Source: Agelas oroides (lineage: Eukaryota > Porifera > Demospongiae > Agelasida > Agelasidae). Taken from it: a DNA stretch of 64,000 nt. Where the stretch lies: assembly GCA_949130485.1 (NCBI GenBank), contig OX422189.1, positions 9,119,220 through 9,183,219 on the forward strand, in the 5' to 3' direction. The translations under genes and the position numbers were made by a program. The notes below the pieces were generated by a model that saw only the letters and a program-made list of their open reading frames with translations, was not told the DNA's origin and made no database searches. This document shows positions 39,301 through 47,264 of this stretch, piece by piece. How positions within the stretch are numbered: position 1 is the stretch's first letter; each line of letters opens with the position of its first letter.

Positions 39301-42300
39301 CTTATACTACTGAAGACAAAATTATTATATGGGAATTATGGTGTTAGTGTAAGTACCTTTGCTGATATTCCTCCTTATATTCGCGTAGCCCTTGACAGGA
39401 TGGGACGCTTGGCACTCTATTTTAATACAGCTTCTACAATTGTAGAAATGGCAACATATCCTGAGTATCAGAATCATATTCACACTTCATTAAGCCTCGG
39501 GTTGATGGAAGCTTGCAGTGGTACAGACTATTGCTATCTAACTCGGCCCTTAATGTACAGATTTGTACATCGTACTTTTGAGGACTTTGTAGAGGCTTAC
39601 GCAATGTGTGACTATACTTATGCTGAAGCAACTTCTCATATTTCCTGGTTGACTATGGATATGTCCCCTTGCAGGAATGTGCTACAGTTTTTTGCTGGTT
39701 TGAGTAGATTACATGCTGGAATGGATACTTTATGGTTCTTAAAACAAGTGATTGAGGTTGCTGTTGATGGTGACTGCCAAACACACTTGAAAAAACGTTT
39801 ATGGCTGCTAGTCTTTGAAAGTATCTACGAAGCCAGATTGAGCTACCTGTGTCAGTATGTTCTCTGCCACCTCATGCAAGACCTCCCAGAGTATCTTGCC
39901 ACAATCAGTTTTGGTAACATTCCAGAGATGGTTTCTCAAGTAACAGTTAATGCCATTGGTTACTTTCTGTCTAATATATATTCCTCAGCCACCATTTTTT
40001 TGGACTTGACTAATAACTATCTTCAAGATGAAGGGGTATCACTCCTTTTCCATCACATTATGCAAAAGGCTAAATCATTGACCTCTAATAGCCTCAAGTC
40101 GCACAAACCCATTGAATTATTTCTTGGTTTAGCAAAAAATGCTATTTCCCATCAAGGCACTGAGAGCCTCTGCAGGCTCATTCAGCAGTACCCCTTCATC
40201 AGCTGTATTGACCTCAGTGGAAATTGGAATTCCCCTAATTATCCCAGTATACAAACAGACATTGATGCTGCACTGAGCTGCCTGGTTGAAACTGTATCAA
40301 CTTCAACAAATTTGAGACTGCTTGACCTCAGTGCAAATAACATTACTCCAGCTAACTTGCCACATTTGAAAGCTATTGTGGAAAGATGCACATCACTCAC
40401 TACTCTCTACCTCTCAGATAACAACATTGGCTCAGAGGGTACAGTGCTTGTGAAAGCCCTCAAGAATAACTTGTGCATCCAGGCCATTAGTTTTCAAAAC
40501 TGTAATATTGATGACAAGTTTATTTCAGAACTTGGGTACTGTGTACTGTCAAACAAAGTTCTGAGAAGGTTGGACATTTCACTAAACCCAGCAATTACTT
40601 TTGAGGCTCTTCTCTCCTTTGTCAAACTCCTAAAACAGAATGCCAGCATAGAGACTTTATTTGTCACCTGTTCAGAGGCTGAATTGCTATTGCTGAAAGA
40701 TGTTGCAGATGAAATTGATCGACTTAGATCAGATGTCACTTCCCATTTTGAGCTCTTCAACTGCCCCACTGGTATGTATGCACAGCAAAAAAGTGTGCAC
40801 ATCTTCACAAAGGAAAGTTTTCTGGATCTCCAAACTTCTGGTAAGTGTCTCACCATTTGTAGTGATGAGGATCTTCATGAAGTAGCAGAAGATATTGGAT
40901 CAGAGCACACACTGACTCTTCTGCTTGGTGGTGAGGGCAAAATTAGTACCATTAAAGAATTATATCCAGAACAACTAAGCAGGCAGAAGTATAGCGCTCT
41001 TAGCCAATGGAAGGAATTGCAAGGGAGCAGTGCTACCTACAAAGCCTTGAATGCTATATTTGAGAAATGCCGAGAAGCAAAAGCAACCAGCAAGCTCTTT
41101 CAAATCCTCAGGAGACCATCCCTGAGCCAACTTTCAAATGTCTCAGCTTATGTCAAGGACTGCTATCTGCAGCCCTGGACATCTGGTATAATTACAGCCT
41201 CTGCTGATGTGATGGTCAACTATATTCCACTAACTCTAACCTCAAAAAAGATTCGCGAAAGTCAGTTCATATCTGAGGTAGTAGCAGAAAGTGATATATT
41301 ACATCCAGCTCAGACAATTCTCATCGAAGGCATTGCTGGTGCAGGGAAGAGTACCCTGGCGCAGTACATGGGAAAGAAATGGGCTGATGGAGGTCTCTAC
41401 CACAGCTACAAACTTATAATTTGGGTATCACTTGGAGATCCAGAAGTCCAGTCTGCTGAGTCATTGAGGGATCTTATCCCCTTTCCAGTGCAAGAAGAGA
41501 AATCTGCAATAGCAACTCAGATACAGAGCACGAAAGGAGAAGGTGTTGCTTTTATATTTGATGGGCTGGATGAGTTGCCTTGTGACTCAAGTTACACACT
41601 CCATTTCTTGAAAGAGTTTCACATATATCTTCCAGAAGCAGCTGTTACCATATTATCCCGTCCTGGATCCCTCAAACGTCTCACCTCAAGTCATCGAGAC
41701 TGGAATGCTGTGAACAAAGTATCCTTGCAGGGCTTCAACAGATCTCAGCTTGGTGCTTACTTTCACAAGTGTTTGGAAGATGCTGATGCTTGTAAGAGAG
41801 CTGATGAATTTCTGGCTGAAAACCACACCTTACAGGATGTGTGCAAGATTCCATTTTATGCTACCATTATTGCATGCTTGTTACAGTTTTCAGCTACTGA
41901 AATCCCACAGACAAGGACTGGTTTATTGAAGTCACATTTGAAGTACTTACTTCTAAATCACATAGACACCCATACTTCTTGGGACCAGCCACTTGATCTT
42001 TTACCAGGAGATTTCCATTGTCTCCAGCACTTGAAATCATTTCCTGTTTATGAAAACCTTGTGAAGGTCTGCAAGCTGGCTTTTATAACCCTCCGAAGTT
42101 CTCGAACTGTCTTTGGAACTGAAGAACTCAATCAAGTAAAAATCTCAAAGGTATCTGAGTGTATGGGTCTTGTATCCAGCACTAATATGCACATCACACA
42201 ACTCGGGGGTGGAAGTAAGCATGTTACACAAAAGGTTCAGTTTGTGCACTCGGTTGTACACCAGTTTCTTGCTGCACTTCATCTCACCACTATTGACTTG

Positions 42301-43083
42301 AAAGAACAGACCAAGAACATGATGTCCTTCATCGAAGCCAATCCACCCTTATTTTCACCTGCCTTCCTAGCTGGCATCGTCAGTGGAAACAGTAATGAGC
42401 AGGCTTATTTCGATTCACTTCATGCCCTATTAGTTGGAACAACTGCACAACAGCTGAGTCCTTCAAGTGCTCAAGAAAGGCTATTGCTTTTACTTCACTG
42501 TGTGTTTGAATCCCACTCATCTGCTATGGTGAAGGTAATAACAAAAAGCCTGGACCTCGATAAGCAGCTAAGTGCCGGAGTCAAAATAGAACTTAGTGGC
42601 TTGGAAGTTACCATGGATGAAACGGATTTTGCAGCTGTTGGTTACTTCCTGGCTAAACTGATGTCTGAACTTCCTTCAACCATTCCTGCTATGGTCGTGT
42701 TGAATTCCTGTGACCTGAATGATACAAATGTCAGTGCAGTCAGTTATCACTACTGCAGAGATCTTCCATCATGCAAGCTTATTTTAGGGCTGAAAGACAG
42801 CCAACTCTCCAATAAGGCTGAGCGTGTATGCTTCCACACACCCGCACTTGTTTGGTACGATATGACCCCTGCTACTGTTGGAAGCAAGAAATTCTTTCTT
42901 TGTGATCCACTGAAGCAACTACTAGAAACTCTCTCAAGAAAGTGTAAAGCTGAGCAAGCTATTCTGCTGTCTCTTCACACAGACCTACACACACATGCTG
43001 CTATTAGTGGGCAGCATACTCAATCCACTCCTATCCAAACTTCAACCCCAGTTTTTTGGAAAGAGCTACACAATATTTACTGA
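33307..43083 (+). CDS. Giant four-NACHT NLR (four death-like/NACHT modules, two LRR blocks)
   Basis: 3,258 aa in one uninterrupted exon; ATG context is good (A at -3, G at +4). Module 1: death-like about 25-105, NACHT Walker A GVAGSGKS 207-214, Walker B DGIDE 284-288, sensor VTSR (R321), LRRs about 655-865. Module 2: death-like about 939-1018, Walker A GVSGSGKT 1092-1099, Walker B DAFDC 1171-1175, sensor ATQP (Q1207), no full LRR block. Module 3: death-like about 1600-1700, Walker A GLAGSGKT 1800-1807, Walker B DDWSQ 1877-1881, sensor SCP (C1913), LRRs about 2229-2450. Module 4: death-like about 2515-2602, Walker A GIAGAGKS 2675-2682, Walker B DGLDE 2752-2756, sensor SRP (R2785), C-terminal tail with vestigial LRR. 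Standard NLRs have one NACHT. No signal peptide or TM; expected cytosolic. Function is inferred as innate sensing or scaffold; the ligand is unknown. Confidence 0.9.
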   Translation: MDAQLSTILEAISTQKQNEICTDLFLSATANIMEGGKDYGPFCNEGPEWGVIVEKIFMNDEAHRYTALKLWKERREHKATNRELIGVMVRNGNFQLAREVASLLASGPTPELIMEVLKGYLAKYYNMLFPPAIPTHPHEVPLGFVGGCPFTKRMIPQVALVRDGEEIHHIQLESCGDIFQSSKVARAKLHGKVATGQEFNHVTIVEGVAGSGKSAMCWYMSHEWHKQKLFQEFPLFVFISLSDPAIRSAKILADFVPHPCEEMRKAVADQISRTEGEGLALVVDGIDEAPLSFDNLGYPFLEVLIDAIFSWKKAAVLVTSRPCSPQLKFLTSCMESYEQIFMCGFSLSGAILFTLSCNPEVPLTKILQEPNNLGLLSSSHLPFNAAVAAQIIREATDCSNLPQTQTELVLAFLLQFFQKCTEGDLTTDKICEMVKTPHHCINWLLPNTLKQAFRDFGEIAMDMKASGTTTIFANQKPDTMSTELFTGLMQGTTSFDYKHAIDSLQQRQYRFPHSIIQDFFIAFSLQYMESEKVVQYLQNETKQCVLSPVLSFYAGLTGLRKLSCLNPLFQQLAPNPSTDISIQVVMSLLLSAVYESQSREVIQYVIYQISAKHDFHTGPVRLELSSLPPYIPHTIYYPLAYFLGNVNFDNKLLTVNLANNSIGDKLFDTIVDFFRAIKSNTAKLPVRHSDLNSVIVMLLMDNNALTHQSSCYLFETVRKWEKNTMEFGFLSLRGNWHKETTIIHEALESLVLSVSQTPALQGLDISGNEITGDHINYITVLLEGSGMLRSLNLSDNDIGSEFNSLAPALSRSSLRVLSLSRSQVSDSALELLGNVLKENQSLECLDVSFNQAITTGGLTKFLACLARNDVLNFLYGVGLPWVQQHRSILDVIKAQRLIRGVKTKLSVETSSSLDLAENFQLNASAMLCDYIIQKSSKQVCTLEHLEMVADKITAPEAMVAGMGIHFERNSSLPPEAIAKAILIKVWTTNKVTYSDIMEILSLTGEHAAIAKLHSLLSQTRPGIEHMVTTCLVESYKQQPYFERSLVSESFPDRDSILFAVDLNHLITGSHGEREKVSLRQLVQQGKVVLFEGVSGSGKTTLLAHTCIGWSLSVGPWFRDFKLVIKVPLDDPTIQRASCLADLIPFSYDELREATAEYIAQRRGKGIVFLLDAFDCVSSELLQSSYLAHLLNISSSSIPLAAVIIATQPRTSNLGPCIISNRASLPDLAEESRKFVFNETVHSSNLFTTPAMNSLCAIPLYACVIAHLLKFTGDVNCIPETRTTIVKWYLNTKIITFLKCYFPVHTLPDCSHDFTSVEDFGILPKKVFWILKGICRIAFQTLQDTQSVFTEQHELGIADTPVISALCSLGIIQVTQHDKLKYEFAHSIFQEYLAALHLASHSQSCEVNLVLQLIMSSSFILPFLSGLVGTHITPIEVTTSLTNSLHTLAEVLPKDGYHHRLLTFLHCIFESRSMAWCEKIFQQLQIVEPQNGLKLCLGDASLSISDCTAIRHFFELCLKKEMNVMIDAQSCEVDEKGLGSLCEVDQYVTNASYACLLLPRKQLDTQQASNVSWQELSDQILMTAFATLLYSKRDENSLQQTINGLLQDLSSEQLNKRCSDLHLLGIANEMEKWKSFASAFLAESDAHLIEEHFKISEHQKFVMLKRWKDVNGEKATYNEIIRILVFTQRELHLGSCVKSLLLTKPSRQQAFDFFCQYLHKCYLQVPPPQFSCTSAFHFIEPQLLFCYNSNEDSRLHKVFEHDAVDVVQYSIPVAEIFNAGQIKSEFANSSVGTKPIILLEGLAGSGKTTLVWYMCQKWAERKYYNDFKLLLLISSRDPMTHSAKSLPDFIPHPSEHVRNLVAKYIQEKRGEGVAFIIDDWSQMSVHSLPAIIKLRDAYLEGNDLNRAAMLIVSCPGTSRISVPTKYQKVVLQGFTPQQMYSYLCNHPEHSSSKLEQNLKNNPSFGAMCQLPLYAGLALQTSEMLQNCPPPETQTEMMKNLILLKTKLLYGNYGVSVSTFADIPPYIRVALDRMGRLALYFNTASTIVEMATYPEYQNHIHTSLSLGLMEACSGTDYCYLTRPLMYRFVHRTFEDFVEAYAMCDYTYAEATSHISWLTMDMSPCRNVLQFFAGLSRLHAGMDTLWFLKQVIEVAVDGDCQTHLKKRLWLLVFESIYEARLSYLCQYVLCHLMQDLPEYLATISFGNIPEMVSQVTVNAIGYFLSNIYSSATIFLDLTNNYLQDEGVSLLFHHIMQKAKSLTSNSLKSHKPIELFLGLAKNAISHQGTESLCRLIQQYPFISCIDLSGNWNSPNYPSIQTDIDAALSCLVETVSTSTNLRLLDLSANNITPANLPHLKAIVERCTSLTTLYLSDNNIGSEGTVLVKALKNNLCIQAISFQNCNIDDKFISELGYCVLSNKVLRRLDISLNPAITFEALLSFVKLLKQNASIETLFVTCSEAELLLLKDVADEIDRLRSDVTSHFELFNCPTGMYAQQKSVHIFTKESFLDLQTSGKCLTICSDEDLHEVAEDIGSEHTLTLLLGGEGKISTIKELYPEQLSRQKYSALSQWKELQGSSATYKALNAIFEKCREAKATSKLFQILRRPSLSQLSNVSAYVKDCYLQPWTSGIITASADVMVNYIPLTLTSKKIRESQFISEVVAESDILHPAQTILIEGIAGAGKSTLAQYMGKKWADGGLYHSYKLIIWVSLGDPEVQSAESLRDLIPFPVQEEKSAIATQIQSTKGEGVAFIFDGLDELPCDSSYTLHFLKEFHIYLPEAAVTILSRPGSLKRLTSSHRDWNAVNKVSLQGFNRSQLGAYFHKCLEDADACKRADEFLAENHTLQDVCKIPFYATIIACLLQFSATEIPQTRTGLLKSHLKYLLLNHIDTHTSWDQPLDLLPGDFHCLQHLKSFPVYENLVKVCKLAFITLRSSRTVFGTEELNQVKISKVSECMGLVSSTNMHITQLGGGSKHVTQKVQFVHSVVHQFLAALHLTTIDLKEQTKNMMSFIEANPPLFSPAFLAGIVSGNSNEQAYFDSLHALLVGTTAQQLSPSSAQERLLLLLHCVFESHSSAMVKVITKSLDLDKQLSAGVKIELSGLEVTMDETDFAAVGYFLAKLMSELPSTIPAMVVLNSCDLNDTNVSAVSYHYCRDLPSCKLILGLKDSQLSNKAERVCFHTPALVWYDMTPATVGSKKFFLCDPLKQLLETLSRKCKAEQAILLSLHTDLHTHAAISGQHTQSTPIQTSTPVFWKELHNIY

Positions 43084-43866
43084 AAGTTGCAAATTTAGTG
43101 AGCTACTAGCTAGTGTTAGTGTAGGACATCCACTTTTTTGGTTAGCACTTTGAGTTCAAGTATCCGTGCATGTACATATTATGTAGTATGCAATCTGCAA
43201 TTAGTATTAGCTATACTATGTATACTTGTATTGGAAAGTTTTTGATACTCCACTGAAATCTGAATCTCCTACAATGGCTTGCGTGTACCATGCCACAGTA
43301 TGTTCATGCAAGGCATGCTGCAAGATCATTACTGTATCTGTGGTGTACATTCTGTTGAGGAAACTGCTGAATTAAGGTCAATTGTTTATGTGGGTGAGAG
43401 GGTGGAAATCAAGGAGTGTACACTTCATATGGGTCCTATTGACTGTTTTCTAGCTGCATGTGCTGTTGCAATAAGCCAGCCATCTAGCTGTAAGTTTTGT
43501 CCTTTTCGTTCTACTGCTTCTATACATTAATTGTCAGCAGGTTTTGGAGACTGACTACTTTTAGTGCATGAAGAACACTCACCCAATCAGCAGCATGGCT
43601 GACAAGTTATATATATAATACCGCAATATACTGCTGAATGCACACCAGTACATTAAACATCTGCATGTAATAAGCTTGTAGGTGTGTAAGATGTAAGAAG
43701 TAACTAGATGGAGCTCATGAAAAAGACAATTCCATAATACTAGCTTCGATTGGAAAAGTTTCCATGTGCTCCAGCTTGTATCTTGGCCATCTGAAAGTAC
43801 TCACTGCAAGATACATTGAAAACCACAAGCATGCAAAAGTAATCTTATGACACACAACACATACAA
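43084..43866. other. Intergenic, convergent 3' ends
   Basis: About 780 bp between the stop of the four-NACHT gene and the stop of a minus-strand sulfotransferase. I see no coding sequence or repeat; an 83-codon ORF at 43,279-43,530 has no recognisable motif. Confidence 0.6.
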
Positions 43867-46662
43867 TTATACATCATCCCACAGAAATCTTCTGTCACCA
43901 AGTGCCTTTGCTAGTTGCTTGTTGAAAGGTTGGAAGAACTCCCTGAGAACGGTCCTGGTCTCTGGCAACATCCCAATCCCTTTTGTCCATGTGTCCTTGT
44001 TGCTGTTGGCATGACCAAACAGTACATCTGCAAGATCATAAGGCGACTGGATAGGCACCTCTAGAAATCTCCACACCCTCTGCAGCAAAGAGTAGGGACA
44101 CTTCTCCAAATCTTCAGTCCTCAGAAACAGCATCTGTTGCCTCGGAACAAATCTTAGCCATTTGGCTACATGAACATAATAGAAGCTTATTCCCAGACGC
44201 AACACTTGCACTGTACCAGTAACATTGGTACCACTAAGAACAACTTCTGCACAGACTTCCAGGGGATACATTCGTGAACAAGTGTGAAACTCCTTCAGTT
44301 GAAGTAACACAGTTTGGTGAAAGATCTTGGGCATGTCTGTAAACAGTCTTGACTTGTTTATCACAGCTGCTGTGTGTGCAGTGCGGTTAAGCTTCAGTCT
44401 GCTCAAGTAGAGAAAGTCTGAATACAGTCTTTCAGCTGGCTCTCTCATTATTATAACATACTTTGCATTTGGTACTACACTTGACACAAGAAATGGCATG
44501 ATGCACGGATTATCCAACTTGCGTGTATCCCACACTGTCGACTGGCTACCGTCAATTGTCAGAACTTGAGGATGAGTAGAAATAAACTTGGAGGCAGAGG
44601 CAAAATACATTAGGTACTTCAGCACTGCAAGAAGATTGTGGGGAAATCGTGCATTGAAGGGGTACCTTGTCCACCAGTGCACCTCCTTTCGCAACCCTGG
44701 AACTATATTTCTATGCTTTACAAGCATTTCATAAAGTTGAGTGCTTCCACTTTTCGGGAAACCAATGAGGTATATTTTAGGAAGGCACACAAGGTGTTGA
44801 CGTGACGAAAAAGATAGAGCATAGCTCAGTACATTGGCTGCTTGCTTATCTGTGAAGTTGACTGCTGTTTTTAATATCCTGGCAAGTCTGGACGGTTCGG
44901 CAATGTGCATGTACCAACAGGGGTTACGAAATTCAGGGGAAAAGTCAGATGCGGCAGGAATGATGGTGTGTAAGGCATTTAAAAATGACTCCACGTCTCT
45001 CGGTTCTGTCTTGTTTGCTATCATGTCCACAGTGGATATATTGGGGTTACTGCACACCTCAAAGTTACGGGTGAGATCAACTGCTCTGCTGTGGTGTGGT
45101 TGTACAGCAGTTGCAATGTGAGCATGAGAAGACACTGCATCTGTGGCAGGAACAGTGATGAAATCATAAACATTACTAAAGACCTTGCATGATGGAAAGC
45201 ATATATACAACATCAACAGTACAGTTGGATGTACAGTAGAACCCGACTTACAGGACACTCCTAAATAAAGGACACCTTGCTAATCATGACACTTGACCAA
45301 TTCCCAACATCATATAAATAAATACGTAAGGACACCTCACTAATCAAGACAAATATTTCGGTACCAAGGGTGTCAGTATTAGGAAGGTTCTACTGTATAC
45401 AAGTTTCTATTGATTTGTGCTATTTGATATTATTTTATAAGCTGTTGTATAGCAGCTCACTGTAGAGTACATCTCTTTAATGTCTAAACGACATAAAGGC
45501 CAACCAAGCAAAGTTGATTCATGTTTATCATTTTCACCCACATGCTTTTCTTCCCTAGCTATGGCAGCAGCATTGTTGCCTTTTATATAATGCTTATACA
45601 ATGTACTCCAAATACACACAATAAAACGAAAGGCCACCTACACACTATCTGCAGTGGAGGTGAATGAAAAATCACACATCAACTAGTAGTGCTTATACAA
45701 ATGTACTCCAAGCCACCCACTCACTATCTGCAATGAAAAATCGCACATCAACTTTTGCCTGGTCATGCAAGCAAACTAACTATTATGCCAAGTTGATGCA
45801 CTCTTTGTATTTTTTTTACTCATGTGCAACCAGTAGCCGGTCCTCCCACGCATTGTAACTCGCCTCGGAATGAGGCAACGGTTTAACATCAGGTAATTGC
45901 GGGGCTCTTGTGCTTTTTACGTGAGTTTGGCTTCATGAGACTACACAAGCGGGTCTTTAATGTTGCAAAATTTCACCAGGTTTGTATGCCACGCCCATAG
46001 TATTATACATGTGCGGCATGCGCATGGAGCAAATTCACGAAATTATTTCAACGAAATCTAATTAAGACCCTCGAAAATTTAGTGCTACAATCAAGTATAT
46101 GGTATATTTCTCATGTTATTGAAGACAGTTTTCTTTAACACTACAAGTAACAAAAGCTGCATGGGGTGGAGGTCTAGGGGCTAAGGGTGATCTATGCAAT
46201 CAACTCCCCTTGGCGCCCAACCTAGTCCCACAAGCCAGACCTGGGTTGCGATACTAGGCCCAACCATGCAAAGCGTCGTACCCAACCTCAAGCTGACATA
46301 TAGGTGAGATCAACTATTCTGTTGTGTGTAGTTCAATATACACAGTAGTTACAATGCGTGCAGACACGGAGTCTAATCTGTGGCAGGCACAGTGACGAAC
46401 ACATGCATGATGGTGGACTAATAGTCATACCTATATGCGCCAACACACCTTGGATTGGGGTGATGGCACGCGGCAGAGAGAAATTGAAGTTAAAGGTGTC
46501 GTCCATGCTCAGACTACGTCGCTGCCTCCTATCCCGTACAACAAAGGTGTGCATCGGATCAGGTTTTTGCTGTGTCCATAACACACTCAAGCTGTACAGG
46601 TTCAGCATGACGGACAGAAACAGCAGCCCCATCAACACGTATCTCCACGTACGGGTTCGCAT
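43867..46662 (-). CDS. CHST15-like: CHST15-like sulfotransferase A (type II Golgi membrane protein)
   Basis: Two exons: 46449-46662 (ATG at 46,662) and 43867-45140, joined by a phase-1 intron (CAA G / AT GCA); about 495 aa. Exon 1 encodes a short cytosolic tail and one TM (YVLMGLLFLSVMLNLYSLSV). Exon 2 encodes the catalytic domain: 5'-phosphosulfate loop GFPKSGSTQLYEML, KEVHWWTRYPF, STVWDTR, 3'-phosphate loop YVIIMREPAERLYSDFLYL, and the C-terminus LREFFQPFNKQLAKALGDRR. These match the N-acetylgalactosamine 4-sulfate 6-O-sulfotransferase family, which transfers sulfate from PAPS to chondroitin/dermatan chains. KEVHWW replaces the usual KEPHWW. The acceptor sugar in this animal is not determined by sequence. 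Head-to-head with the paralogue at 47,265. Confidence 0.85.
45232..45397. mobile_element. MITE-like element with TACAGTAGAACC inverted ends
   Basis: Perfect 12-bp inverted ends TACAGTAGAACC / GGTTCTACTGTA, 166 bp, with internal AAGGACACC(T)(T/C) direct repeats. It lies in the intron of sulfotransferase A. End sequences of this type are common on pogo/Tc1-derived miniature elements (from memory). Confidence 0.7.
46300..46410 (-). pseudogene. Relic duplicate of the sulfotransferase A exon-2 start
   Basis: About 100 bp resembling 45,062-45,160: GTGAGATCAACT, then CTGTGGCAGGCACAGTGACG versus CTGTGGCAGGAACAGTGATG. It includes the CTGCCACAG acceptor, followed by ATTAG, an immediate stop. It is therefore a decayed partial exon in the intron between exons 1 and 2. 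Confidence 0.6.
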
Positions 46663-47264
46663 CTCCGTTCTCTCTGCTCTTTTCTCATCGTAAAAACATG
46701 GGACTTCAGCTTTACCCAACCCTTTCTGTGTAATATCTGAGGCAGTTCTTCAACAAAGAGCCGGCCTTCAATAGGTATACGCCCACACACATCCGTGCAC
46801 GTGTTCTGCAATCGCTAAGTACTTCTGCGGAAAGTGGTCGTGTTTGCTTAACCACCAGTTCCGGTGTCATTGACTATTAGATTTTGGCCATATAAGTATA
46901 CTTCCAGCAAACAGCTGGGTGCAACCGTCATGTTAAACAAAGCAGCCACAGCCATTTCCGTTAATTAATAGCAGTGATTTTTGACTGATTGCTTGCATCA
47001 AGAAGCAATTTTCACGTGCAGTAGCGATTATGAGTAGCGGTTGCAAGGTTTTAGGAAGTTACTTTGAACCTCCTTTACAGCCCGCATTTCTGCAGCCCGC
47101 ATTTCTGCAGCCCGGCTCGAGCTCCACCCATTCTTGAGCAGCTTCATGTACGTTCTTGACGGAGCAAGTCGTTGCTATCGTGAGCCAGCTATCTTCATCA
47201 CTTCACACGATTATTCAGCAACTAAAAAAGAGAAGAACTTTAATACTTCTGATAAATGTAGGTG
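46663..47264. promoter_or_regulatory. Candidate bidirectional promoter region between sulfotransferase paralogues
   Basis: About 600 bp separates the two divergent start codons and has no other gene. No clear TATA box was identified. It contains a CCCGCATTTCTGCAG direct repeat (about 47,082-47,110). Shared regulation is inferred from the arrangement only. Confidence 0.45.
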
